From contig JAUJOE010000003.1 of assembly GCA_030447805.1 (NCBI GenBank), forward strand, positions 107,652 to 171,651: a stretch of DNA of 64,000 nt, in the 5' to 3' direction. The stretch comes from Nocardioidaceae bacterium (GTDB lineage: Bacteria; Actinomycetota; Actinomycetes; Propionibacteriales; Nocardioidaceae). A model generated the notes under the pieces. That model had not been told where the DNA came from and did not search any database. It worked only from the letters and a program-made list of their open reading frames with translations. Shown here in pieces: positions 55,358 through 63,642 of the stretch (its first letter is position 1; each line of letters starts with the position of its first letter). A program made the translations under genes and the position numbers.

Positions 55358-57022
55358 CTAACGCGTCGAGTAGTCACGAAAACCCCTGCCCGTCTTCCGA
55401 CCGAGATAGCCCGCAGTGACGAGGTGCTCCAGCAGCGGAGCGGGCGCCAAGCCTGGCTCCCGGAACTCCTGGAACAACCTCTGTTCGATGGCCAGTGCCA
55501 CGTCGTTGCCCACGACGTCGAGCAGCTCGAACGGCCCCATCGGGAGCGCACAGCCGGCTTTCATGGCGGTGTCGATCTGGTCGGCGTCGGCGTAGTGGGC
55601 TTCCAGCATGCGGATCGCGTCATTGAGGTACGGGAACAGCAACGCGTTGACGATGAAGCCGGCCCGGTCCGCGCAGGAGACGGCGTGCTTGCCGACGGCG
55701 GCACATACCGCCCGGACGGTCTCTGTCACGTCGCTGTCGGTTGCCACTGTCGCGACCACTTCGACCAGCTCTACTGCCTGCACAGGGTTGACGAAGTGCA
55801 TCCCGACGACGTCTCCCGGCCGGCCGGTCGCCGCTGCCATCTCGATCACCGGCAGCGACCCCGTCGTCGTTGCGAGGATCGCGCCGTTACGACAGATCTC
55901 GTCGAGGTTCTCGAACAGCGCCTTCTTAGCTGGCAGCTCCTCGGCGATCGCCTCCACGACAAGGTCTGCATCGGCCAGATCGTCGAGCGGGGTAGAGCCG
56001 TTGACGTGGGTGACGTCGTACCCACCGCTCGCGAACACCTCGACGATCCCCGTCGCCATCGTGCCCGAACCGACGACACCGACCCGGGCGATCTGCCGGC
56101 GAAACTGCGGAGCAGAGTCTGGGCTCGGTGTCTCGGCGTCGTCGACCACGATCGCGCGGTCGGCGGCTTCGTAGGTGTAGAAGCCGCGACCGGTCTTGCG
56201 CCCGAGCAGGCCGGCGGTGACCAGCTGCTTCAGCAGGGGCGACGGGGCGTGCAGGCGGTTGCGGCCCTCCCGGTACATCGTGTCGAGGATCTCGTACGCC
56301 GTGTCGAGCCCGATCAGGTCAAGCAGCGCCAGCGGACCCATCGGGTAGCCGCAGCCCAACCGCATCGCGGCGTCGATGTCCTCGCGAGAGGCGTAGTGGC
56401 TTTCATACATCGAGACGGCATGGTTGAGATAGCCGAACAGCAAGCCGTTGGCGATGAAGCCGGCCTTGTCCCCGACCGCGACCGGCAGCTTCCCCACCTT
56501 GCGCGCCAGCTCCTCGACGTCGTCGATCACGTCCGGATCGCTGACGACGGTGTGGATCAACTCGACGAACTGCTGCACTGGTGCGGGGTTGAAGAAGTGC
56601 AGGCCGATTACTCGACCAGGCGAGGAGGTGGCGGCCGAGATCTCCGTGACCGACAGGGATGAGGTGTTGGTCGCGAGCACCGCATCGGGTCGCACGATCT
56701 CGTCGAGCCGTTGGAAGATCGCTCGCTTGATGCCGAGCCGCTCGACTACCGCTTCGACGACGAGGTCGCAGTCGGCTAGGTCAGCCAACGACGTCGTCAG
56801 CCTCAGCCGGTCGAGGATCGCCTGCTGTTCGGCCGCTGACAGCTTCCCCCGCCTGACCGCTCGGTCCGTGGAGTGGCGGATGTTGGCCCGGCCCCGCTCC
56901 ATCTGCTCATCGGTCTGCTCGACCCCGATGACGGAGTAACCGTTGCGGGCGAAGACCTCGGCGATGCCAGCCCCCATCGTGCCAAGCCCGACAACTCCAA
57001 TCGTTTCGAACTGTCGGGACAT
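55358..57022 (-). CDS. Tandem two-unit 3-hydroxyacyl-CoA (3-hydroxybutyryl-CoA) dehydrogenase
   Basis: A 554-residue fusion of two complete HBD units. Unit 1: IGVVGLGTMGAGIAEVFARN, ATNTSSLSVTEISAATSSPG, GLHFFNPAPVQQFVELIHTV, GFIANGLLFGYLNHAVSMYE. Unit 2 (from about 300): VGVVGSGTMATGIVEVFASG, ATTTGSLPVIEMAAATGRPG, GMHFVNPVQAVELVEVVATV, GFIVNALLFPYLNDAIRMLE. The catalytic His and Glu are kept in both. Unit 2 has a shortened Rossmann segment after the NAD loop. Both end in a GRKTGRGF helix. The reaction is oxidation of 3-hydroxyacyl-CoA with NAD or the reverse. Confidence 0.9.
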   Translation of the reverse strand: MSRQFETIGVVGLGTMGAGIAEVFARNGYSVIGVEQTDEQMERGRANIRHSTDRAVRRGKLSAAEQQAILDRLRLTTSLADLADCDLVVEAVVERLGIKRAIFQRLDEIVRPDAVLATNTSSLSVTEISAATSSPGRVIGLHFFNPAPVQQFVELIHTVVSDPDVIDDVEELARKVGKLPVAVGDKAGFIANGLLFGYLNHAVSMYESHYASREDIDAAMRLGCGYPMGPLALLDLIGLDTAYEILDTMYREGRNRLHAPSPLLKQLVTAGLLGRKTGRGFYTYEAADRAIVVDDAETPSPDSAPQFRRQIARVGVVGSGTMATGIVEVFASGGYDVTHVNGSTPLDDLADADLVVEAIAEELPAKKALFENLDEICRNGAILATTTGSLPVIEMAAATGRPGDVVGMHFVNPVQAVELVEVVATVATDSDVTETVRAVCAAVGKHAVSCADRAGFIVNALLFPYLNDAIRMLEAHYADADQIDTAMKAGCALPMGPFELLDVVGNDVALAIEQRLFQEFREPGLAPAPLLEHLVTAGYLGRKTGRGFRDYSTR

Positions 57023-57041
57023 GCCCGGCAGTCTCCCACAG

Positions 57042-57107
57042 CCGCCGAGTGGTCACTCCCGTACCGCCGAGTGGTCGCTGCCGTACCGCCGAGTGGTCGC
57101 TGAGGCC
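57042..57107. repeat. Three tandem 22-bp repeats between the dehydrogenase and nucS
   Basis: Units at 57042, 57064 and 57086 begin CCGCCGAGTGGTCRCTSCCG, the third differing in its last five bases. Each holds GAGTGGTCACTC or a near copy, a short imperfect palindrome. They occupy the 147-nt gap between two divergent genes and could be operators, or simple tandem duplication. Confidence 0.7.
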
Positions 57108-57169
57108 GCGGGTTGCGCCGCAAGCTCCGCTCGGCTGGCGTGGGTGTGGCGTGGGTAAGGTCGGGCTTC

Positions 57170-57844
57170 GTGCGTCTTGTCATTGCCCGGTGCCAGGTCG
57201 ACTACGCCGGCCGGCTGACCGCGCACCTCCCCATGGCGCTACGCCTGCTGATCGTCAAAGCCGACCGCTCCGTGCTTGTCCATGCCGATGGGGGCTCCTA
57301 CAAGCCACTCAACTGGATGTCACCGCCGTGCACACTCATCGAGGCCACGCTCGACGACGGGCGGGTCGAGTGGGTTGTCGAGTCGTCGGGTGGCGACACG
57401 CTCCGCATCCTCATTGACGAGGTCGTCAGCGACTCGACGTACGAACTCGGCATCGACCCTGGCCTGCAGAAGGACGGCGTCGAGAAGCACCTGCAGGAAC
57501 TTCTCGCGGACCACCCGACCACGCTCGGCGAAGACCTAACCCTCGTACGCCGGGAATTCCCGACTGCGATCGGACCTGTCGACCTGCTGTGCCGAGACGA
57601 CGACGGCGCCTCGGTCGCCGTGGAGATCAAACGCCGCGGTGACATCGACGGTGTCGAGCAGCTGACGCGGTACCTCGATCTGCTTAACCGCGATCCGCTG
57701 CTGAGCCCAGTGCGCGGCATCCTTGCCGCTCAACAGATCAAGCCGCAGGCGAAGGTGCTCGCGCTCGACAGGGGGATTACCTGCGTCACCGTCGACTACG
57801 ACCTGCTCCGCGGCATGGACGACCCCACGACGCGTCTGTTCTAG
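57170..57844 (+). CDS. nucS: Mismatch-specific endonuclease NucS (EndoMS)
   Basis: Cuts both strands at mismatches in actinobacteria and archaea, which lack MutS/MutL. It is 224 residues long from GTG 57170 ([20 protein letters not shown]). The N-terminal dimer/DNA-binding domain has [19 protein letters not shown]; the C-terminal RecB-like nuclease core is [20 protein letters not shown] followed by [20 protein letters not shown] (D and E-x-K catalytic residues). The C-terminus [10 protein letters not shown] resembles the beta-clamp-binding tail of the family. Confidence 0.95.
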   Translation: MRLVIARCQVDYAGRLTAHLPMALRLLIVKADRSVLVHADGGSYKPLNWMSPPCTLIEATLDDGRVEWVVESSGGDTLRILIDEVVSDSTYELGIDPGLQKDGVEKHLQELLADHPTTLGEDLTLVRREFPTAIGPVDLLCRDDDGASVAVEIKRRGDIDGVEQLTRYLDLLNRDPLLSPVRGILAAQQIKPQAKVLALDRGITCVTVDYDLLRGMDDPTTRLF

Positions 57845-58650
57845 CGTCCGGTCGTGGTGTCCTCGCCACTGTCGCCGCGATCGACGACGTCGCCTTCGAC
57901 CTCGATGCGTTCTTGCCGGACCTCTTCGGTGACAGTCTCCATCTCGACGACCCGCTCGGTCCCGAGCCTCACTCGCTCGACTGGCTGAACCACCTTCTCG
58001 ACCACCGGCACCTCTTCACTCAGCACGATCTCCGGCGATCCTTCCGCCATCGGCGCGCCCTCGACGATCTCGTAGTCGCCGTCGGCGTCCTCTTCGCCCA
58101 CCGGCACCGCCTCGAGCACCGCCTTCTCTTTGCGCACGGGAACCGTGATCGTCACGTCTTCGGTGACGACGTACTTGCGCAGCCGGGCACGACCGGTGAC
58201 CTCGCGCGTCGTTCCGACCCGCAGCTTCTCCTCCGACCGCGTCATCGCGTCGCCCGCGCCCGCCGTACCAGGTGCGTCGTACGTCGTGTCGTCGGTCTGG
58301 GAAGTGGTGTCGAGGTAGGCGTCGGGCTCGGACGAGTAGGGGATCCCGTAGTAGTCGTACAGCGCCTGTTCGTCGTCGGGGCTGAGGTGGCCGTCGTCAG
58401 GGCTGATGTTCGGCGCACCCTTGACGCGGTCGTTGTCGAAGCCCACGACCAGGTGTCCATCGGAGACCGACGCGTTGGCCATCGGGACGAAGTTCTCGTT
58501 GGTGCCGAACATCCCGGTCTTGATTGTTGCGAACGCCGGTTCGCCGGTCTGGTCGTCGAGGTAGATTTGGCCGACTTCGCCGATCTTCTCCCCGTCCGAG
58601 CCGTAGGCGTCCGTACCGATGACTTGCTGTACTTCGTCTTGGCTGAGCAT
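57841..58650 (-). CDS. PRC-barrel and DUF2382 domain stress protein
   Basis: A 269-residue protein from ATG 58650 ([20 protein letters not shown]). The N-terminal 115 residues form a PRC barrel ([40 protein letters not shown]). A flexible acidic linker follows, then DUF2382 ([60 protein letters not shown]). Such proteins are linked to general stress in actinobacteria and bind unknown ligands. It is convergent with nucS (4-nt overlap) and divergent from the stress cluster across 250 nt in which I see no clear promoter motif. Confidence 0.88.
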   Translation of the reverse strand: MLSQDEVQQVIGTDAYGSDGEKIGEVGQIYLDDQTGEPAFATIKTGMFGTNENFVPMANASVSDGHLVVGFDNDRVKGAPNISPDDGHLSPDDEQALYDYYGIPYSSEPDAYLDTTSQTDDTTYDAPGTAGAGDAMTRSEEKLRVGTTREVTGRARLRKYVVTEDVTITVPVRKEKAVLEAVPVGEEDADGDYEIVEGAPMAEGSPEIVLSEEVPVVEKVVQPVERVRLGTERVVEMETVTEEVRQERIEVEGDVVDRGDSGEDTTTGR

Positions 58651-58901
58651 GCCCTGTTCTCCCTCACTCCGCTTCACGGTGGTGCGCCGCTGGGCCAGCA
58701 CCTGAGAACGCCGTCTTCTGCTGCGGCCTTTCTGCTGCGGCTGTACCCACTTTGACTGCACGGCATGTACTCGCCATAACTTGGCAGTTGGTTGGCCATT
58801 TCGCCGGTCCAGCAAGGGAAAGGGCGGTAACCCAAATTCACGGTTTCGATCCAGGTCTGAGGGGCACAGTCCCTGCAGACGCGATGGAAGGAAGGAAACA
58901 G

Positions 58902-59753
58902 ATGACCACCACACCAAACGACCCATACGGCTCGTCGGGGTACGGCGAAGGAGAGTCGACCACTGAGTCTGGCTACTCGTCCCCCACTGACTACTCGACC
59001 GGAGCGTCCGACTACTCAACGGGCACCACCGGCTTCGACACCGGCAGCACCGACTATGACGCGGGCGGCGACTCCTCAAGTACCGCCAGCACCGCCAAGG
59101 ACGAGGCGAAGAACGTCAAGGACACCACGGCCCAGGGCGCGCAGCAGGTCGCAGACACGGCCAAGCAACAGGCCGGTCAGGTCGCTGGTGACGTGAAAGA
59201 GCAGACGCAGCAGCTCGCGAGCCAGGCCAAGAGCCAACTCTCCGACCAGGCGATGTCGCAACGCGACCGCGCTACGGAGGGCTTGCGTTCACTGGGCGGC
59301 GAGCTCCGCACGATGGCCGAGTCGAGCGAGCAGTCGGGGCTGGCTGCTCAGCTCGCCCGCCAAGGCGCTGACCTCGCTGAGCAGACCGCTGACTTCCTGG
59401 GCCAGCGCAACCCGAGCGAGCTCGTTGACGAGGTGCGCGACTTCGCGCGGCGCCGCCCCGGTGGCTTCCTTGTCGGTGCCGCGCTGGCCGGCGCAGTCGT
59501 GGGCCGAGTGACCCGTGGCGCCAAGAGCGCCCGGGACAGCGACAGCTCGTCGCAGTTCGACGCCTTGCCTACGTCGAGCACCGGCTACTCCGGCGGGTAC
59601 GACGCCTACGCGACCCAGCCCACCAGTGCCATGCCGCCAACCGCGGCAGGATGGAGTCCGGCCGCCGCGCAGCCAGCGCCCATCCTCAACGAGCCGTACG
59701 GCGAGCAACAGCCACCCGCCGGCTACGACGCCGGGTACGGAGGTCGCGCATGA
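58902..59753 (+). CDS. Envelope-stress-type protein with low-complexity ends and Ala/Gln helical core
   Basis: A 283-residue protein. The N-terminal 65 residues are Ser/Tyr/Gly/Thr-rich. A helical region (KDTTAQGAQQVADTAKQQAG; LASQAKSQLSDQAMSQRDRA) resembles apolipophorin/LEA-like repeats, then LGQRNPSELVDEVRDFARRR and a Gly/Ala helix (GGFLVGAALAGAVVGRVTRG) that may associate with the membrane. The C-terminus is Pro/Tyr/Gln-rich. A strong GGAAGGAA precedes ATG 58902. It heads an operon with the holin-like, DUF3618 and YihY genes. Confidence 0.75.
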   Translation: MTTTPNDPYGSSGYGEGESTTESGYSSPTDYSTGASDYSTGTTGFDTGSTDYDAGGDSSSTASTAKDEAKNVKDTTAQGAQQVADTAKQQAGQVAGDVKEQTQQLASQAKSQLSDQAMSQRDRATEGLRSLGGELRTMAESSEQSGLAAQLARQGADLAEQTADFLGQRNPSELVDEVRDFARRRPGGFLVGAALAGAVVGRVTRGAKSARDSDSSSQFDALPTSSTGYSGGYDAYATQPTSAMPPTAAGWSPAAAQPAPILNEPYGEQQPPAGYDAGYGGRA

Positions 59754-60459
59754 GTAGCTCATACGGACCCGGGCCCGGACAGGGGTCCTCGGCCGGGGGC
59801 CCTAGCGGAGGCGGGTACGGCCCGGGCGGCTATGACCAGGGCGGCTACGACCCAGGCGCCCCTCAGGGCATCCCGCCGGGGACGCCGCTCGGGGGCGCGC
59901 AGGGCTACCCGGAGGGCGGCGGCTACCAGCCGGGGACTGCTGGCGGTGGGTACTCCGAGGGCGGCTACGCCGGTGGTTATCCGAGGGCACCACCCAAGGT
60001 GGTGCCACCTCGTACGACACGACGTACGCTCAGAGCGCTGACACAGGCGCCTCGGCCGCGCCGTCCGACCGTCCTGATGTCGAGGACGAGTCGGTGGGCA
60101 GCCTCGTCGGTCGGTTGACCGGCGACGTGTCGAAGTTGATGCGCCAGGAGCTGGAGCTTGCCAAAGTCGAGCTGCGGGAAGAGGGCAAGAAGGCAGGCAA
60201 GGCGGCCGGACTTCTCGCGGGTGCCGGCGTGGCGGGGCTGTTGCTGGCGATCTTTGCGTCCATGACGTTGATGTACGTCCTAGACACCCAGTTGCCCCTT
60301 CCCTGGGCGGCGTTCATTGTCGCGCTGTTGTGGGCTGTGGTCGCCGGCATCTTGTTCATGATGGGCAAGAAGAAGATGGCCGAGGTCAACCCGAAGCCCG
60401 AGCAGACCATTGAGACACTCAAGGAGGACAAGCAATGGGTGCAAGCCCAGAAGAACTAA
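59750..60459 (+). CDS. Phage-holin-superfamily membrane protein with Gly-rich N-terminus (apparent frameshift)
   Basis: About 236 residues. A Gly/Tyr/Pro-rich N-terminus (GGYDQGGYDPGAPQG) shifts frame at about 59979, where one base is missing. The other frame reads SEGTTQGGATSYDTTYAQSA into SVGSLVGRLTGDVSKLMRQE and KVELREEGKKAGKAAGLLAG, the actinobacterial 'phage holin family' (Phage_holin_3_6) signature, with two transmembrane helices (GLLLAIFASMTLMYVL; AAFIVALLWAVVAGILFMM). Despite the name it is a host protein. ATG 59750 overlaps the previous stop (ATGA). Confidence 0.8.
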
Positions 60460-61106
60460 GGCGTGAAATCGAAGAGACGCGCCGTGACCTCAGTTACGAC
60501 GTCGATGCGCTGAACGAGAAGGTCAGTCCCTCTCGGGTGATGGCTCGACGCGTCGACAAGGCTCGCGGCGGCGTCAGCAGTTTGAAGGAGCGGGTCATGG
60601 GTTCGACACAGTCAGGCACATCATCAGTGGGCGGCACGGCGAGCTCCGCAAAAGACTCCGCTGGCTCCGCCGTTTCGTCGGCGGCGTCCTCGGTCAGTGA
60701 CGCGGCGTCAACTGTCTCGGGCGCGGTGAGCCAGAGCCCGCAGATGGCGCGCGAGCGTGCCCAGGGAAACCCGCTCGCCGCTGGGCTCATCGCGTTCGCT
60801 GGCGGTTGGCTGCTCTCCAGCCTGCTCCCCGCGACGCGACAGGAGGAGCAGCTGGCCGGGACCATCCAGGACAAGGCGGCCGAGCTCAAGGAGCCGCTGA
60901 AGGAGCAGGCTCAGCAGGTCGCCCAAGAGCTCAAGGACAACCTCCAGGAGCCCGCCCAGCAGGCCGTCCAGCAGGTCAAGGACAGCGCCACCGAGGCAGC
61001 CAGCACGGTCAAGGAGGAGGGCCAGTCCCAAGCCCAGACCGTGACCGACGAAGCCAAGTCGTCGGCGCAGAATGTGAGAGGTTCCAGTAGCGGGGGTTCG
61101 ATCTGA
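60435..61106 (+). CDS. DUF3618 domain protein
   Basis: A 223-residue protein. SPEELRREIEETRRDLSYDV at the N-terminus is the DUF3618 hallmark. A Ser/Ala-rich linker, a short hydrophobic segment (AAGLIAFAGGWLLSSLLPAT at about 116-135) and a long Gln/Glu/Ala amphipathic C-terminal region (EQAQQVAQELKDNLQEPAQQ) follow. It overlaps the holin-like gene by 25 nt. It normally co-occurs with holin-like and YihY proteins in actinobacteria; the role is probably envelope-associated. Confidence 0.85.
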   Translation: MGASPEELRREIEETRRDLSYDVDALNEKVSPSRVMARRVDKARGGVSSLKERVMGSTQSGTSSVGGTASSAKDSAGSAVSSAASSVSDAASTVSGAVSQSPQMARERAQGNPLAAGLIAFAGGWLLSSLLPATRQEEQLAGTIQDKAAELKEPLKEQAQQVAQELKDNLQEPAQQAVQQVKDSATEAASTVKEEGQSQAQTVTDEAKSSAQNVRGSSSGGSI

Positions 61107-62125
61107 CCACCTCGCAACGCAGCCGTACGTCGACGGCTGGCAAGGCCGACGTACCCGGCTCTGAAGCCACCAGCCCCCGCCAGATTCCTGCCGGGGGCTG
61201 GTGGCAGATCAGCAAGCGCGCATGGGGTGAGGCCAAGCTCGACCAGGTGCCGCTGCTGGCCGCTGGTGTTGCCTTCTTCAGCTTCTTGTCGTTGTTCCCC
61301 GCCATCATCGCGTCGGTAATGGCGTGGGGTCTGTTCGCGGATCCCGCCACCATCCGTGAGCAGGCCGACGAGATCGCGACGGCGCTGCCGTCGTCGGCCC
61401 GTGACCTGCTGATACAGCAGATCGACGGGCTGATCGACGCGCCCCAGCAATCGCTGGGCTGGGGCTTGCTCCTCTCCTTGGCGATCGCCCTCTGGAGCGC
61501 GTCCGGTGGCATCGGCAACCTGATCTCGGCTGTCAACCTGACGTACGACGAGGAGGAGACCCGCGGGTTCGTCCGCCGCAAACTGCTCGCGCTGGGGCTG
61601 ACGCTCGGCATGATCGTCTTCGGTCTGCTGGCGCTTGGGCTGGTGGCCGTGGCGCCGGCTGTCTTCGACGCGATCGGGTTGCCCAGCTGGACCCGGGTGC
61701 TGCTCGAAATCGGTCGCTGGCTCGTGCTACTCGCGCTCGTTGCGGTTGGTCTGGCCGTCATCTACCGCATCGCGCCTGACCGCGACGCCCCCCAGTTCAA
61801 GTGGGTCTCCACCGGTGCGCTCGTCGCTACCGTCGTCTGGCTCGTCGCGTCGTTCGCGTTCTCGCTGTACGTCGACAACTTCGGCAGCTACGGCAAGACG
61901 TACGGCAGCGTGGCCGCCGTGGTCGTACTGATGCTGTGGTTGTGGATCTCGTTCTACGTCGTGCTGCTGGGCGCCGAGATCAACGCTGAGAGCGAAGCCC
62001 AGACGATCAAGGACAGCACAACCGGCCCGCCCGAACCGCTCGGCGACCGCGGTGCGGTCAAGGCCGATCAGGTGCCGCCAGGCCCGGAGGCCAAGGCCGG
62101 CAGAGACGACCCGCGCAAGACCTGA
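61103..62125 (+). CDS. YihY/BrkB family membrane protein
   Basis: About 340 residues, six transmembrane helices: PLLAAGVAFFSFLSLFPAII, LLLSLAIALWSASGGIGNLI, LLALGLTLGMIVFGLLALGL and others. WQISKRAWGEAKLDQVPLLA precedes the first helix as in the family. No ATG, GTG or TTG lies between the upstream in-frame TAG (61088) and the conserved region; CTG 61103, which overlaps the DUF3618 stop as CTGA, is the only candidate, with GTG 61247 as a truncated alternative. The 3' end overlaps the convergent oxidase gene by 58 nt. Confidence 0.85.
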   Translation: MTTSQRSRTSTAGKADVPGSEATSPRQIPAGGWWQISKRAWGEAKLDQVPLLAAGVAFFSFLSLFPAIIASVMAWGLFADPATIREQADEIATALPSSARDLLIQQIDGLIDAPQQSLGWGLLLSLAIALWSASGGIGNLISAVNLTYDEEETRGFVRRKLLALGLTLGMIVFGLLALGLVAVAPAVFDAIGLPSWTRVLLEIGRWLVLLALVAVGLAVIYRIAPDRDAPQFKWVSTGALVATVVWLVASFAFSLYVDNFGSYGKTYGSVAAVVVLMLWLWISFYVVLLGAEINAESEAQTIKDSTTGPPEPLGDRGAVKADQVPPGPEAKAGRDDPRKT

Positions 62126-63033
62126 GCCGTCAGAGCCAGCACTTCGTCGGCGCAGCCCCACGAGACGGTGACGCCTGCTCCACCGTGCCCGTAGCAGTGG
62201 ATGATAGGTCGCCCGCTCGTGCTGGCGGTTGCCTCGAGTCGCACCGCCGGACGCACCGGACGCAATCCGACCCGGTGTCCCAGCACGCGCGCCGACGCGA
62301 GTGCTGGGACGAGGGCGGCGGCGCGGGCCAAGATCTGCTGCGCGGCTAACGGGTCGGGCCGCCGGTCCCACTCGCCCTCGGTTTCAGTGCCACCGACGAT
62401 GATGTCGTAGGCCCGCGGAACGACGTACGTCAGGCCCGTCGGGTCGAGCAGCCACCTCTGCACTCCGACCTGGGCCACCCTCAGCACCTGGCCCCGCACT
62501 GGTGATACGGCGTCGTCGCCAGCCAGACCACGCGCACCAAGCCCAGTGCAGTTGACCACGAGGTCGGCGCGGTCCGGCAAGCCCACCAACGCCATCCGCG
62601 TCAGCGTCCCGCCCGCTCTTTCCAACCGCGCCTGCAGCCACCGCAGGTAGCGCGGCATCTCGACGACCGGCGCCTCGAACGTCCAGCCGTCGCGGTACGG
62701 CGGCGGCACGGCGATCCGCCGGAAACTGCCGACAAGGTGCGACCAGCCCGGCTCAGGCGTCGGCTCCACGAGCAGCTCGTCGCCCTCGCGAAGCGCTACG
62801 CCCGACTCGGGCTCGTGCGCCAGCTCCCTGAACACCTCGAGGCTGCGTGCCGACCAGGCCAGCACCCGTTCGGCGGGAGAGATGCGATAGGGGTACCACA
62901 GCGCCGCTGCCACCGCTGAGGTCGTCTCCAGCGGCAACTCGCGAGCGAACAGGTGGACGTCGTACCCTGCCTCGGCCAGCGTGACGCCAACGGTCAGCCC
63001 AGTTACTCCTGCGCCTACGACCAGCACCCGCAT
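62068..63033 (-). CDS. FAD-dependent D-amino-acid oxidase family protein
   Basis: About 321 residues from ATG 63033. The FAD dinucleotide motif MRVLVVGAGVTGLTVGVTLA, then ETTSAVAAALWYPYRISPAE, VVNCTGLGARGLAGDDAVSP, PVRGQVLRVAQVGVQRWLLD, and IIHCYGHGGAGVTVSWGCAD are the DAO signatures, with active-site Tyr, Arg (GLRPVRPAVRLE) and the C-terminal His. It probably oxidises D-amino acids to keto acids; the substrate range is unknown. Confidence 0.88.
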   Translation of the reverse strand: MRVLVVGAGVTGLTVGVTLAEAGYDVHLFARELPLETTSAVAAALWYPYRISPAERVLAWSARSLEVFRELAHEPESGVALREGDELLVEPTPEPGWSHLVGSFRRIAVPPPYRDGWTFEAPVVEMPRYLRWLQARLERAGGTLTRMALVGLPDRADLVVNCTGLGARGLAGDDAVSPVRGQVLRVAQVGVQRWLLDPTGLTYVVPRAYDIIVGGTETEGEWDRRPDPLAAQQILARAAALVPALASARVLGHRVGLRPVRPAVRLEATASTSGRPIIHCYGHGGAGVTVSWGCADEVLALTAQVLRGSSLPALASGPGGT

Positions 63034-63068
63034 ACGCACCAGTCTGCCCACTCCCCGCCCCCTCCGCG

Positions 63069-63116
63069 ACTTGTCAGAACGTAGTGGACCTATAGGGCGA
63101 CTGGGGTCTGACAAGT
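63069..63116. repeat. 48-nt dispersed palindromic repeat, copy 2
   Basis: ACTTGTCAG at the left and CTGACAAGT at the right form a perfect 9-bp inverted repeat around AACGTAGTGGACCTATAG and GGCGACTGGGGT. It is the same length and sequence family as 8752-8799, in the opposite orientation. It lies between the amino-acid oxidase start and the STAS gene end. Confidence 0.7.
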
Positions 63117-63133
63117 GCGAGGCGCTGCGGCGC

Positions 63134-63451
63134 TCAGGCGGAGAGGTCGAGGGAACCGCGTTCGAGGTGCAGGACCCGGTTGAGCCGGGTGACAGCCAAC
63201 ACCCGCCGCAGCTCCTTGGAGCAGTTCCGCAGCACCAGTCGGTGACCAGTGCGTTCGCCGCGCACGTGTGCGGCGGTCAACAAGCCCAACCCGGCGGCGT
63301 CGATGACTTGCAGTGCGGACATGTCGACGACCAGGTCACCGGCGGCGGACTCCTGCGCCTTGGTCAAGACGTTGCGCATCTCCCCCACGTTGCGCACGTC
63401 GAGATACGAGCCGATCTTCACCAGATCGGTGCCCGCCGACTCGACCGTCAT
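63134..63451 (-). CDS. STAS domain protein (anti-sigma-factor-antagonist-like)
   Basis: A 105-residue single STAS domain: IGSYLDVRNVGEMRNVLTKA, LVVDMSALQVIDAAGLGLLT and RLVLRNCSKELRRVLAVTRL. In SpoIIAA/RsbV the segment after VID is S-S-G with a phosphorylatable Ser; here it is A-A-G, so switch phosphorylation at that site is impossible. It may act constitutively or by ligand. No anti-sigma kinase gene is nearby. Confidence 0.85.
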   Translation of the reverse strand: MTVESAGTDLVKIGSYLDVRNVGEMRNVLTKAQESAAGDLVVDMSALQVIDAAGLGLLTAAHVRGERTGHRLVLRNCSKELRRVLAVTRLNRVLHLERGSLDLSA

Positions 63452-63642
63452 GATTCACCCCGCCGCCGTTGTCTCAACTACTGGGTACGACGCTCAACCG
63501 GACGCTTTGGTTGCCCTCGCCCGGCGAAAACCTTCCGCGTGAGCTTCCGCGCCCGATCACGAACGCCGACGTTGCCGTCGTCCACACGGTAGATCGGTGA
63601 CCGCTCGCGGTTCGGGATGCGCGCCGCGCGTCGGCGGAAACG

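Noticed and set aside
57042..57107. Possible CRISPR array
   Set aside because: Three 22-bp units are directly adjacent with no spacers, and no cas genes are present.
59750..60459. Holin gene as a sign of prophage
   Set aside because: The Phage_holin_3_6 family is a common host membrane protein beside DUF3618 and YihY in actinobacteria; no other phage genes are present.
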